Source of the DNA: Ornithinibacillus bavariensis
Lineage (GTDB): Bacteria; Bacillota; Bacilli; Bacillales; Amphibacillaceae
Assembly (NCBI RefSeq): GCF_018333235.1
Contig: NZ_BORP01000001.1
Location: forward strand, 372,001 to 436,000
Length of the DNA stretch: 64,000 bases
Reading direction: 5' to 3'
The first letter of the stretch is position 1. Each line of letters opens with the position of its first letter. Of this stretch, positions 28,916 through 37,225 are shown piece after piece. Position numbers and translations under genes: made by a program. The notes beneath the pieces are model-generated. The model made no database searches, was not told the origin of the DNA, and was given only the letters and a program-made list of their open reading frames with translations.

Positions 28916-29086
28916 TTTGTATCATTACTTTCTATTTATTCTTATCATATATAAGTTTACACGATTTCCTGCTTTTTTTTAAGTTTTAAAAGCATTATAT
29001 TATTATACCATTTAATTCAAATGTTAGCTGAACAATTTGTTGGGGTATGGTATAACTATTATAGTAAATATGAAGGAGGTTGCGCC

Positions 29087-30448
29087 ATGGAAAATATGGA
29101 AGAGCTAAAAGTTGAAAACATAGTAAAAATCAAACAATTTCTCACCGATGAAAATCTAGAAGGATTTAGAGAATACTTTTTGGATTTACACCCCTATGAT
29201 CAGGCAAAATTTTTCATGGAAGTAGAAGCAACCCATCGAATGCGTATTTATAGCTATCTTTCACCTGAAGAAGTTGCTGGGATTATGGAGCATATCGAAT
29301 TAGAAGACGCACAAATCTTCTTTTCTGAAATGGATCCACGATTTGCATCGATGATTTTTGCTGAAATGGCCACAGATGATGCCGTAGATATTTTGAATGA
29401 GATGGAGAAAGACAAGGTGGTAAGCTTCTTAACGATTATGGACGTAGAAGAAGCAGATGAGATTAAGGATTTACTCCATTACGAAGAAAAAACAGCGGGT
29501 AGTATTATGACAACGGAGTATATCTCCGTTTATAAAACTCAAACGGTAAAAGATACAATGGCTCAATTAAAAAAAGATGGGCCAGATGCAGAAACAATTT
29601 ATTATTTATATGTCATAGACGATGACAAAAAATTAGTCGGTGTACTGTCTTTACGTGACTTAATTATATCAGATGATGAAACGAATATAGAATCCATCAT
29701 GAATGAGAATGTATTCAATGTGTCGGTTGCAGAAAATCAAGAAGATGTAGCAAAGATGATGCGTGACTACGACTTTCTAGCGGTACCCGTTGTAGATTTT
29801 CAGCGTCATCTAATAGGAATTATTACCGTAGACGATATTTTAGATGTCATTGATGAAGAAGCAAGTGAGGATTATTCTAAATTGGCAGGTATCTCTGATG
29901 TAGATCGGCCTGATACAAACCCATTCATCGCTGCAAAGAAGCGGTTGCCATGGTTAATTATATTATTATTTCTAGGAATGTTGACCGCAAGTTTGATAGG
30001 GCAATTTGAAGAAACTCTAAGTAAGGTGACAATTCTTTCCATTTTTATTCCATTGATAGGCGGAATGGCAGGAAATACAGGAACCCAAGCATTAGCGGTA
30101 GCTGTAAGAGGTCTTGCGACAGGTGAGTATGAGGAAGATGGTAAATTAAAGTTAATTCTTCGTGAAGCAGGTACCGGCTTAATTACAGGAACAGTTTGTG
30201 GCATTATTATCGCTATCGTGATTTTCCTCTGGCAACATAACCTGTACCTAGGCTTACTAGTTGGCCTATCTATTATGACTACCTTAGTTATCGCGACCTT
30301 AGCTGGTTCCTTAATTCCACTTGTTATGTATCGGATGAAAATTGATCCAGCAGTAGCATCAGGACCATTCATTACAACAATTAATGATATTATTTCTGTA
30401 TTAATATATTTTGGTTTAGCAACTACCTTTATGAATTTGTTATTGTAG
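29087..30448 (+). CDS. mgtE: Magnesium transporter MgtE
   Basis: Magnesium channel with a cytoplasmic gating domain. The N-domain (MgtE_N repeats, residues about 20-125) is followed by two CBS domains (GSIMTTEYISVYKTQTVKDTMAQL and NEDVAKMMRDYDFLAVPV regions), a plug helix and five C-terminal membrane helices with PLIGGMAGNTGTQALAVAVRGL. The start is ATG 29087 behind AAGGAGG. I looked for an M-box riboswitch in the 170-bp leader and saw none. Confidence 0.96.
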   Translation: MENMEELKVENIVKIKQFLTDENLEGFREYFLDLHPYDQAKFFMEVEATHRMRIYSYLSPEEVAGIMEHIELEDAQIFFSEMDPRFASMIFAEMATDDAVDILNEMEKDKVVSFLTIMDVEEADEIKDLLHYEEKTAGSIMTTEYISVYKTQTVKDTMAQLKKDGPDAETIYYLYVIDDDKKLVGVLSLRDLIISDDETNIESIMNENVFNVSVAENQEDVAKMMRDYDFLAVPVVDFQRHLIGIITVDDILDVIDEEASEDYSKLAGISDVDRPDTNPFIAAKKRLPWLIILLFLGMLTASLIGQFEETLSKVTILSIFIPLIGGMAGNTGTQALAVAVRGLATGEYEEDGKLKLILREAGTGLITGTVCGIIIAIVIFLWQHNLYLGLLVGLSIMTTLVIATLAGSLIPLVMYRMKIDPAVASGPFITTINDIISVLIYFGLATTFMNLLL

Positions 30449-30475
30449 TTAGTAACTATTTTGTATATGAAAAAG

Positions 30476-30512
30476 GAAAGTCCTTCAAAGTGATGAGGGG
30501 CTTTTTTGTATT
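30476..30512 (+). terminator. Probable terminator after mgtE
   Basis: AAAGTCC...GGGGCTTTTTT with G-T pairs and a T-run. Beyond it, 30520-30700 contains nothing I recognise. Confidence 0.5.
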
Positions 30513-30702
30513 TCTTTAGATAAAGATCTAATCCAGAGAATGATATTCATGAAGCCGGAAAAAATCATCTGTAGTTAAAGACGTAAAAAAATACGGGAGA
30601 AAGGCTTGAGGATATCTCTAAGCTAAAATAGAAAAAACAAGATGGCTGCTATTTACATAAAATTATTCTCTCAGCATCTAAAATGATCTAATAGGCAAAT
30701 AA

Positions 30703-30731
30703 CACAATTCATTTTCCTCGTTCATATACTA
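30703..30731 (+). promoter_or_regulatory. Sigma-K promoter of cotO
   Basis: CACA (30703-30706), exactly 16 bp, CATATACTA (30723-30731). This fits the sigma-K pattern mACm-N16/17-CATAnnnTA and suggests mother-cell expression. Confidence 0.7.
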
Positions 30732-30766
30732 TGTTGATCAATGTTCTAGAGAGGAGAAAGTATATC

Positions 30767-31351
30767 GTGACAAAACGTAGTAAGTTTGCGAATGAGCCAT
30801 TAATGTATATTCATCAACCAACTGTTATTAGACCAAGTGCCCCTATGCAACATACGTATAGAACACCTAAAAAGGAAGACAAGATAGAGTCTGTCCAGAA
30901 ACCGGTAAAAAAATATCCGAAGCCAACGAAACAACGAACGAATATAAGTGCTATATCAAAGGATATTGTACATGACTTAAAAGAAGCTCCCCCAAATGCA
31001 AATGATCTTGCTAACTCAGCACAGAATACAAGTAACAAGGATTTAACTGGAAATAGTACACCAGCAGAACCATCAGAATCACCTATACCGATAGAACCAC
31101 AGGATAATAAAGATAATAATGAAAAAAAGAAATTTAGAGACATGTCAATTCTGGAAAAGGTGATGTATTTCATCAATACACCAAATCATTTACCAAGAAT
31201 GCGATGTGAAGTTATTACAGAGGAAAAGAAATATCGAGGGATTATCAAGGATTTTCAAGAAGACCATATTATAATGCAGGTAGGTCGTAGGATGCCGACT
31301 ACTAGTATTAGTATTAAGGATGTTAAGGGAATTCAGCTTATAGGCTTTTAA
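30767..31351 (+). CDS. cotO: Spore coat protein CotO
   Basis: Coat morphogenetic protein needed for encasement of the outer coat in B. subtilis. The basic N-terminus contains PLMYIHQPTV, then a low-complexity Lys/Pro/Asn-rich middle (residues 25-120) and a conserved C-terminal module (LEKVMYFINTPNHLPRMRCEV...YRGIIKDF). 194 residues from GTG 30767, with GAGGAG upstream. Convergent with cotZ, as in the B. subtilis cotO/cotZ cluster. The middle is typical of fast-evolving coat proteins. Confidence 0.88.
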   Translation: MTKRSKFANEPLMYIHQPTVIRPSAPMQHTYRTPKKEDKIESVQKPVKKYPKPTKQRTNISAISKDIVHDLKEAPPNANDLANSAQNTSNKDLTGNSTPAEPSESPIPIEPQDNKDNNEKKKFRDMSILEKVMYFINTPNHLPRMRCEVITEEKKYRGIIKDFQEDHIIMQVGRRMPTTSISIKDVKGIQLIGF

Positions 31352-31358
31352 AAAAATG

Positions 31359-31389
31359 ACACCATGGAAAGTCGAGCTTTCCATGGTGT
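31359..31389. terminator. Bidirectional terminator between cotO and cotZ
   Basis: A 13-bp perfect stem ACACCATGGAAAG (31359-31371) and CTTTCCATGGTGT (31377-31389), preceded by an A-run. Ends both convergent coat genes. Confidence 0.85.
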
Positions 31390-31398
31390 ATAATCTAA

Positions 31399-31887
31399 TC
31401 AATCAAATACACTAATAGCTGGTAAGCAAGTTACATGACAGAAGCAATCTAGGTCTACCGTGATACAAATGCCAGTGTTTTGTAGATTATCAGTTTCTTG
31501 ATCGCAAGGATCTTTTAAGTGCTCGCAATCACATTGGTCATCTGGATCAAGCAATAATTCTAGAACCGCACAGCATTCTTCTGTTACACTCTTCACACGG
31601 AAAATGAAGCTTGCTTTTATGTCGCCAATTGTACCTAACCCGTTACCACGTTTCGCCCCAAATCCTTTAAACGGCTTACAGTCACCTGCACAATATAGGA
31701 TTACAGGAACTGTATCCAATCCGTTTCCAGGATTTGTTTCGCCTAATAAATCATTGATTGATTGTTCGCAGCTAGTTTCGCAGCAGTTTTCAAATACATC
31801 GTTTTGAGCATCGACAATATCGCGAAGAATCTCACATACGCAGGAATCATTTTCTCTTCCTTCTACTCTACCATGGCCACAACCCAT
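31399..31887 (-). CDS. cotZ: Cysteine-rich spore coat/exosporium protein CotY/CotZ
   Basis: Structural protein of the spore crust or exosporium that self-assembles through disulfides. It begins MGCGHGRVEGRENDSCVCEILRDIVDAQ and contains about sixteen cysteines in 162 residues, in the CotY/CotZ pattern (CCETSCEQSINDLL, YCAGDCKPFKGFG, CDCEHLKDPCD). Ribosome binding site GAAAGGAG. Probably sigma-K controlled (see promoter at 31932-31960). Confidence 0.94.
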   Translation of the reverse strand: MGCGHGRVEGRENDSCVCEILRDIVDAQNDVFENCCETSCEQSINDLLGETNPGNGLDTVPVILYCAGDCKPFKGFGAKRGNGLGTIGDIKASFIFRVKSVTEECCAVLELLLDPDDQCDCEHLKDPCDQETDNLQNTGICITVDLDCFCHVTCLPAISVFD

Positions 31888-31931
31888 GAAACATTTCTCC
31901 TTTCATTACTTTATTGACTTATTGTCTTTAA

Positions 31932-31960
31932 TAGAATATGTGTATAAAGGCATATTGTGT
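31932..31960 (-). promoter_or_regulatory. Sigma-K promoter of cotZ
   Basis: Minus strand ACAC (complement of 31957-31960), 16 bp, CATATTCTA (complement of 31932-31940), about 50 bp before the start codon. Confidence 0.7.
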
Positions 31961-32047
31961 GGGCACATGTACAATATTCTATTCTCGACTAATGTAAAAA
32001 AAACGTATTTACAGAAAAAAATAGTGAAAATATAGGGCAGTTGACTA

Positions 32048-32075
32048 TACCCATTTGGGTAGTTTTCATAGACTA
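32048..32075 (+). promoter_or_regulatory. Possible sigma-K promoter of the small coat-cluster gene
   Basis: CATAGACTA (32067-32075) matches the -10 pattern exactly. The -35 TACC (32048-32051) is 15 bp away and imperfect. It is divergent from the cotZ promoter. Confidence 0.5.
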
Positions 32076-32110
32076 ATAGCGAGCAAATTCTTATGAAGGA
32101 GTGACCATAG

Positions 32111-32323
32111 ATGTCTGAAAATAAGAAGGTTATTCGTGTTAAAGACCTAGTAATTGAAGCGGAAAATGTCATTATTGAGACGAAAAGACGACATGATCCT
32201 TTTTTTGGGGGCTTTAGACGTGAGAGGGAAGAGGAGCGCTTAGAGTCAAGCATTAGAGAGTCAGTGAGTGTCGAACGCGATGGAGACGACGAACGCGACA
32301 GAAGACCTTTCTCCTGGATTTAA
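32111..32323 (+). CDS. Hypothetical small charged protein in the coat cluster (70 aa)
   Basis: Unrecognised protein with an ordered-looking N-terminal half (KKVIRVKDLVIEAENVIIE) and a very Arg/Glu/Asp-rich C-terminal half (FRREREEERLESSIRESVSVERDG) ending in FSWI. The AAGGAG ribosome binding site is strong. It lies divergent to cotZ with a sigma-K-like promoter and its own terminator at 32361. Probably a spore surface or coat-associated protein by context only. Confidence 0.7.
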   Translation: MSENKKVIRVKDLVIEAENVIIETKRRHDPFFGGFRREREEERLESSIRESVSVERDGDDERDRRPFSWI

Positions 32324-32360
32324 CATATGAAGCAACAAACTTACCATATCCCATACCCAT

Positions 32361-32388
32361 AGCAGCTTATATAGCTGCATTTTTTTAA
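32361..32388 (+). terminator. Terminator after the 70-aa coat-cluster gene
   Basis: GCAGCT (32362-32367) and AGCTGC (32373-32378) followed by a run of T. Confidence 0.7.
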
Positions 32389-32409
32389 AGCGAGGAGGGA
32401 CAACACCCC

Positions 32410-32607
32410 ATGGATCGTAATAAACTAATTAAAAATCTTGGCATTATCGAGAAGCACCTTGAACGGAATGAAAAATGGTTTCAACAGCCAGAAAAGAAAA
32501 TGCTTGCTTTTGAAAAAGATATGGATGAATGGAATAGACGTTATCTAAAGACAATTGGAGATATAGAGTATTGGATAAGAGAATTAGAAAAGAAGATGGA
32601 AGGGTAA
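32410..32607 (+). CDS. Hypothetical helical protein (65 aa)
   Basis: Predicted to be almost entirely amphipathic helix (NLGIIEKHLERNEKWFQQPE, DIEYWIRELEKKMEG), with regular Leu/Ile/Trp spacing compatible with a short coiled coil. The GAGGAGGG ribosome binding site before ATG 32410 is strong. Function unknown. Sits in the coat cluster, so a sporulation role is plausible. Confidence 0.65.
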   Translation: MDRNKLIKNLGIIEKHLERNEKWFQQPEKKMLAFEKDMDEWNRRYLKTIGDIEYWIRELEKKMEG

Positions 32608-32677
32608 TTTTATTTGGACAGTCATAAACTGTAGGAGAAATACGAATATTTTAAATAAAGGTTGAGGAGGTATGGAT

Positions 32678-32950
32678 ATGGGATATATTTTACCAATTCA
32701 ACAACATGAATATGCGGATTATCAAAGACGAATGGTTACGCGAAAGAGAACAGTATCTTCTGTAAAAAAATCATATCGTGCCATTTTGCAATCTACTTAT
32801 GAAGAGCTTCGAAGTGAGGAAGAAAAAAGGAGTCAACAAAACCATATTCCTTCTACTAAAGAAGAACAGGCTATTCTCTCCTATCCAAATATGGATAGGG
32901 TTTATTCCGATATTACTGGGATTGGGCAATTTTTCAATGAAAAGTTATAA
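32678..32950 (+). CDS. Hypothetical basic/acidic protein starting MGYILPIQ (90 aa)
   Basis: Unrecognised, but with a distinctive N-terminus MGYILPIQQHEYADYQRR, followed by a basic stretch and a glutamate-rich helix. I take ATG 32678 rather than 32672, because the GAGGAGG site ends one base before the earlier ATG and seven before the later one. Ends the coat-cluster set with a clear terminator. Confidence 0.65.
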   Translation: MGYILPIQQHEYADYQRRMVTRKRTVSSVKKSYRAILQSTYEELRSEEEKRSQQNHIPSTKEEQAILSYPNMDRVYSDITGIGQFFNEKL

Positions 32951-32951
32951 C

Positions 32952-32985
32952 TGGACTGTCTAAAAAATGATAGTCCTTTTTTTAT
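32952..32985 (+). terminator. Terminator of the coat cluster
   Basis: GGACTGTC...GATAGTCC stem followed by seven T. Confidence 0.85.
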
Positions 32986-33032
32986 TTCTTTATGTTAAGA
33001 TGATTTAAAATAAATAAATAATGGGGGATATT

Positions 33033-33710
33033 ATGGAGAATTGGAACGAATTAAGTGAACCCTGGAAAAGGTGCTTCTTACAAGCGTGGAAAGCATATTG
33101 TCATGGTTCTATACCAATTGGTGCGGTTCTTGTTGATTCAGAAGGAGAAATTTTTCTAGAGGGTAGGAATAGGGTACATGAACTGACTGCACCAGAAGGA
33201 CAGTTATGTGATTGTCGAATCGCTCATGCAGAAATGAATGTATTAGTTCAAGTCAAAACAAGTGATTATGAAAAACTGTCTGGTGCAATGATTTATTCGA
33301 CGATGGAACCATGTATTCAATGCTTTGGTGCAATTATTTTATCACGGATAAAAAATATTTCCTTTGCTGCTATTGATGATAAGCTTGCAGGAGCTACTAC
33401 TTTAGAGGACAGGCATGGGTTTATCAAATCAAGAAATCTGAATATAGCTGGTCCATTTTCTCACTTAGGGGAAATTCAAATCATCTTACGTACAGATTTT
33501 TTATTAAGAATATTCGATTCTGAATATGCTGATCCATTAATTGCGGCACATGAGAAGGATTATCCAATTGGCGTAGCCTTAGGAAGACACTATCATCGTA
33601 ATAATCGACTACAAGTAGCAAAGAAAGAAACAATTCCTTTTGGAGAACTGTTTAATGAGTTTTCTTTTGATATTAAGCGTGCAAGGGAAGGTTATACCTT
33701 GGGAAAATAA
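33033..33710 (+). CDS. Nucleoside deaminase-like protein (CMP/dCMP deaminase fold)
   Basis: Zinc-dependent deaminase, 225 residues, cytidine-deaminase superfamily of the tRNA/guanine deaminase type. Zinc motif HAEMNVL (residue about 69) and PCIQC (residue about 94) are both intact. The N-terminus WKRCFLQAWKAYCHGSIPIGAVLVD is typical. The C-terminal 90 residues are longer than in TadA. The substrate is unknown. ATG 33033 is preferred because it has a GGGGG site upstream. Confidence 0.88.
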   Translation: MENWNELSEPWKRCFLQAWKAYCHGSIPIGAVLVDSEGEIFLEGRNRVHELTAPEGQLCDCRIAHAEMNVLVQVKTSDYEKLSGAMIYSTMEPCIQCFGAIILSRIKNISFAAIDDKLAGATTLEDRHGFIKSRNLNIAGPFSHLGEIQIILRTDFLLRIFDSEYADPLIAAHEKDYPIGVALGRHYHRNNRLQVAKKETIPFGELFNEFSFDIKRAREGYTLGK

Positions 33711-33759
33711 AAGAATTGAATGTTAGTTAATGCTTATTAGAAAAATAGAGTAATAAGGG

Positions 33760-34488
33760 GTGCTAGCCATCGATAAATTACAACGTAAAGACTGGAATAA
33801 CAATCATAAACGATTAAGAGAACTTCTTAAAAAATCTGAATATCATTTAGAGGCTATTCAGTTGTTTCATTATCAGCATAGTTGGTTACATTCATCAAAA
33901 ATAAATCAATTAGACTGGAATTATTCGACCTTACAAGACAATCTGTTAAATGGTTTAGACGTGGAAACATTTCGAAGGTTCCCGGTTTCTAACCCAGATA
34001 CTAAAAATTCCATCGCATGGCATCTTTGGCACATAACGAGAGTAGAGGATATGACAATGAATATTTTAGTAGCTGATAAAGAACAGGTATACACGCTAGA
34101 AGATTGGCCATCTAAATTGAATATTCATGTGTATCATAGCGGGAATGAAATGGTTGACAAGGATATAGCACGATTAAGCTCCACCATTGACCTAGATGAA
34201 TTATTAGTCTACAGAGATAGGGTAGGATTACAAACGCGTTGCATTATTTCAGCACTAACACCAGAAGATTTAAATAGGGCAGTTGAACCTAGTCATGTAA
34301 ATCGCTTGTATCAGGAATGTGCGCTATTACCTGAGGCGAGCGGTATTGCTGAATATTGGGGTAAGAAATCAATTGCTGGTCTTCTGTTAATGCCGGGGAC
34401 TAGGCATAACTTTTTACACTTAAATAAGGCCATCCGAATTAAGGAAAGCTTACAAAGGAAGGTTCGAGGTACTCGAATAACTAGATGA
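33760..34488 (+). CDS. DinB-superfamily protein
   Basis: Four-helix-bundle metal-binding protein of the DinB/YfiT fold, about 242 residues. Metal-ligand candidates are the histidines in SIAWHLWHITRVEDMT (residue about 89) and GTRHNFLHL near the C-terminus. Many family members are bacillithiol- or mycothiol-dependent transferases; this one is unassigned. The start is uncertain: GTG 33760 has AAGGGG immediately adjacent, which is too close. Confidence 0.8.
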   Translation: MLAIDKLQRKDWNNNHKRLRELLKKSEYHLEAIQLFHYQHSWLHSSKINQLDWNYSTLQDNLLNGLDVETFRRFPVSNPDTKNSIAWHLWHITRVEDMTMNILVADKEQVYTLEDWPSKLNIHVYHSGNEMVDKDIARLSSTIDLDELLVYRDRVGLQTRCIISALTPEDLNRAVEPSHVNRLYQECALLPEASGIAEYWGKKSIAGLLLMPGTRHNFLHLNKAIRIKESLQRKVRGTRITR

Positions 34489-34513
34489 TATAACAGCGAA
34501 TATCGATATGCTT

Positions 34514-34562
34514 CCCCTAAGGAAGATAGAAAAAAAATTGTTTTTACCTTAGGGGGAGTTTT
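34514..34562 (+). terminator. Terminator after the DinB-like gene
   Basis: CCCCTAAGG (34514-34522) and CCTTAGGGG (34547-34555) around an A/T-paired core, then GAGTTTTATTT. Confidence 0.7.
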
Positions 34563-35262
34563 ATTTATTCCTGTTTTTCCGATTGACGAAAGGTAATACT
34601 AGCAAATCTTCATCCTTCATATATTCTGCATAAAAGACATCGTTAACATCATCATAACCTTGTTCTTTCAGTTGTTCTATTAGCCATTGCTCTGTTAGAT
34701 TTTTTTCCTCTAAATTATCATAAATTATTTCACCATCATTTATTAATGTAGTGGAGAGCTGTACTGGTTGAGGGGCAAGCTTCATATCCTTTCTGTTCGG
34801 AGTTTGATAATCAGATTTTTTTAATACGGAGATAGCACCATTTGTTTCTAGTATTGCATACTCAACTTCTTTTAACGAAAATACATCCTTTTCTCTAAGA
34901 AGATGTTGTAGTTGATTAATATCAAGCTTGTTTTTTGCCATTACATCGCGAATGAGCTTACCTTTACGGATAATAATCTCTGGAGACCCCTCTAATAAAA
35001 AACGTGTTCTTTTAAACTTTTGGGTGATCATTTCAACGAAATAAATTAACCCACCCCATATCAATATGACAAAGCCGATGTGAAGAACACCTGCTTTTTC
35101 CTCAAATAGAGCACTTCCTACTAGTTCACCTAATATAATGGCGGAAATAAAATCGAACGGAGTAAGTTGCGATATTTGCGTTTTTCCAAGTACTTTTGTT
35201 AGAAAGTACAGGATAAAAAATCCAAAGACTGACTCTATAAACATTTGCCAATATGAAAGCAC
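34561..35262 (-). CDS. DUF421 membrane protein (YetF/YkjA type)
   Basis: 233 residues with three N-terminal membrane helices (FGFFILYFLTKVLGKTQ, FDFISAIILGELVGSALF, VILIWGGLIYFV) and a cytoplasmic alpha/beta domain. Contains the family motif LTPFDFISAIILGELVGSALF and RFLLEGSPEIIIRKGKL. YetF-type proteins belong to the spore/germination-associated membrane family in Bacillus, with a debated role. The start is GTG 35262 or ATG 35244. Confidence 0.9.
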   Translation of the reverse strand: MLSYWQMFIESVFGFFILYFLTKVLGKTQISQLTPFDFISAIILGELVGSALFEEKAGVLHIGFVILIWGGLIYFVEMITQKFKRTRFLLEGSPEIIIRKGKLIRDVMAKNKLDINQLQHLLREKDVFSLKEVEYAILETNGAISVLKKSDYQTPNRKDMKLAPQPVQLSTTLINDGEIIYDNLEEKNLTEQWLIEQLKEQGYDDVNDVFYAEYMKDEDLLVLPFVNRKNRNK

Positions 35263-35334
35263 TTCACAGCGTCCCCTTTCACCTTATAGGATGACCGGAA
35301 TATGGTAAAACATACATTTCAAATTGGCGATAAA

Positions 35335-35374
35335 AATATTGCCCCTTCTCTACTTCGGAAAGTAAAGAAGGGGC
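35335..35374 (-). terminator. Terminator of the yjcH-yjcG-yjcF unit
   Basis: GCCCCTTCT (35341-35349) and AGAAGGGGC (35366-35374); on the minus strand the stem is followed by AATATTTTTAT. Confidence 0.8.
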
Positions 35375-35386
35375 AGTACTATAAAA

Positions 35387-35812
35387 CTATAAGGATTCCT
35401 TTATCATCGTCACATGAGGAATACCAGCATCCAGAAACTTATCGGAAACTGTCTTGTAGCCTAGTTTTTGATAAAAGCCTTCTGCATGTGTTTGGGCATT
35501 TAGCTTGGCTCTTTTGTAGCCATTTTCTTTTATAATCTGTTCCATTGCAGCGATAATTTCCTTACCATATGATTTTCCACGAAATTCATTCAATACACAG
35601 ATACGCTCTAATTTACCGTATTCTTCAACAAAACGCAATCTACTTGCAGCAATAGGCTTATTATCTTCATAGCCTACAAAATGAATTGCAGTTTTGTCAT
35701 ATTCATCTATTTCTTCTTCGACTGGTACCTTTTGTTCTTCCACAAATACAAGGGTACGTATACGAAATGCATGTTCTTTTTCTTTAGCATTTTGTGTTAT
35801 TTTTATGTCCAT
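35387..35812 (-). CDS. yjcF: GNAT acetyltransferase YjcF
   Basis: 141-residue N-acetyltransferase with YjcF-type N-terminus (AFRIRTLVFVEEQKVPVEEEIDEYD), CoA loop VLNEFRGKSYGKEIIAAM near residue 78 and FYQKLGYKTVS. Substrate unknown. The gap to yjcG is two bases, so they are co-transcribed, in the same order as B. subtilis yjcFGH. Confidence 0.92.
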   Translation of the reverse strand: MDIKITQNAKEKEHAFRIRTLVFVEEQKVPVEEEIDEYDKTAIHFVGYEDNKPIAASRLRFVEEYGKLERICVLNEFRGKSYGKEIIAAMEQIIKENGYKRAKLNAQTHAEGFYQKLGYKTVSDKFLDAGIPHVTMIKESL

Positions 35813-35814
35813 AC

Positions 35815-36327
35815 TTATTCCTTTCCAAATACAAAAGATTCATATACTGTCCATGAACCATTCTCGAGCTGATATAGAAGTTGGAAACGATCTATTATTT
35901 CTTCAAATTGAAAGTTTCTCATTTTCAAACGACCAAAAACATCAGAGTATTCATCGTCAAGTAATTTTTGCCCAATCGTAATATGCGGTACAAATGTATA
36001 TTTCGTATTTTGTGGGAATTTTCCAGAGTGTAGCTTCTCATAAAGACCATCAAGCTGTTGATTTGGTTCGACTTTCAAGTAAATGGTATTCGTTACTGGA
36101 ACGAAGGAGCTAACCTTATTGATACGAATTGTAATCGGTTCTGTTTCATTAGCAATGCGCTTCATTTCCGGTACTAGCTCGTCGATTAATGCATCATCTG
36201 CTTCAAATGCCTCTTTAATTGTAATATGTGGTGGAATTAATGGGTAGTGCGGGTCATAACGTTTACGATATGAGTTTGCCTCATCTTGAATTTTTTTGGA
36301 AGGGAAAATTGCAATACCGTATTTCAT
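35815..36327 (-). CDS. yjcG: 2H phosphoesterase YjcG
   Basis: 2'-5' RNA ligase-like two-histidine phosphoesterase, 170 residues. Both signature motifs are present: PPHITIKEAF (residue about 33) and VPHITIGQKL (residue about 114). Predicted to act on cyclic or 2'-5' phosphoesters; the physiological substrate is unknown. AGGAGGT ribosome binding site. Confidence 0.94.
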   Translation of the reverse strand: MKYGIAIFPSKKIQDEANSYRKRYDPHYPLIPPHITIKEAFEADDALIDELVPEMKRIANETEPITIRINKVSSFVPVTNTIYLKVEPNQQLDGLYEKLHSGKFPQNTKYTFVPHITIGQKLLDDEYSDVFGRLKMRNFQFEEIIDRFQLLYQLENGSWTVYESFVFGKE

Positions 36328-36435
36328 GTTATACCTCCTACAGTTTATTTTAATTATTGTTTATGATTTCTCTTAATTTATAATAAAAAATAAGCTAAGA
36401 AAAGTGTTTTTTTACCTATTTAAACAATATTGTAA

Positions 36436-37164
36436 TTAATTTCCGAAAATGGATGTCAAGGCATTTGTCATATCTGCTTGCCAATACTTCCAAGTATGTT
36501 TGCCATCAGGTATCTCTTTGTAGAAGTATGTGAGCCCTTTTTCATCTAAAAGCTCTTTCAGCTTTCTGTTAGGTGTTATGAAATCAACATTTGGCTTTTC
36601 AGTTGTCTCTACATTCGTTTCAGCTGTACCTATTGTATGATAAATATCCAAAGCCTGTATCTTATTTGCATTTTGAACAGCTTCTAGTACGATGTCATCC
36701 ACAAGCGGAGACTGCATAATGACTTTTCCAAATGTATTTGGATATCGGATTGCCGTTAGTAAAGCGAGAGTACCTGCTAGTGAATCTCCCATTAAAGCAC
36801 GAGTTCCCCCCATATGATAGGTAGGAAGGAAGTCATCTAATAATGGAATAACCTCCTTAATTAAAAACTTCGTATATGCTTCATATTGTTCACCCTTTGG
36901 ATGATACTTTTTTAATCGATCGTACCGATCCTTATAATGAATTCCAACAAAAACTGTATTTTCAATTTCAGCTTCCTCATGTAATCGGTCGCTAAATGTA
37001 GCAACCCTACCGAGCTGATAATAATCATTGCCATCCTGCATGATACAGATATGGTATTTATACAAAGGTGAAAAAGATTCTGGCAAATAGATTTTTAGTG
37101 TAATTGTTTCATGTAAATAATTACTAGTAATTTCTCTTTCAAGCATTTTTCCTTTTCTGCCCAT
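36436..37164 (-). CDS. yjcH: Esterase-like alpha/beta hydrolase YjcH
   Basis: 242-residue enterochelin-esterase-type hydrolase. Nucleophile motif GDSLAGTLAL (Ser near residue 117), acid in YHTIGTAE region and catalytic His in PDGKHTWKYW. No signal peptide. The substrate is unknown. First gene of the yjcHGF set, ATG 37164 behind GAGGTGAG; a 108-bp gap separates it from yjcG. Confidence 0.9.
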   Translation of the reverse strand: MGRKGKMLEREITSNYLHETITLKIYLPESFSPLYKYHICIMQDGNDYYQLGRVATFSDRLHEEAEIENTVFVGIHYKDRYDRLKKYHPKGEQYEAYTKFLIKEVIPLLDDFLPTYHMGGTRALMGDSLAGTLALLTAIRYPNTFGKVIMQSPLVDDIVLEAVQNANKIQALDIYHTIGTAETNVETTEKPNVDFITPNRKLKELLDEKGLTYFYKEIPDGKHTWKYWQADMTNALTSIFGN

Positions 37165-37225
37165 TTTAACTCACCTCATTAGCTTCATAACCATAGTTTA
37201 CCATGAAAATAGGGGAGTTGTAATG

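Noticed and set aside
28916-29086. Magnesium (M-box) riboswitch before mgtE
   Set aside because: The leader is short and I could not find the conserved M-box core or a terminator.
35302-35535. Plus-strand frame of 77 codons across the yjcF terminator
   Set aside because: It runs through the terminator hairpin and antisense to yjcF.
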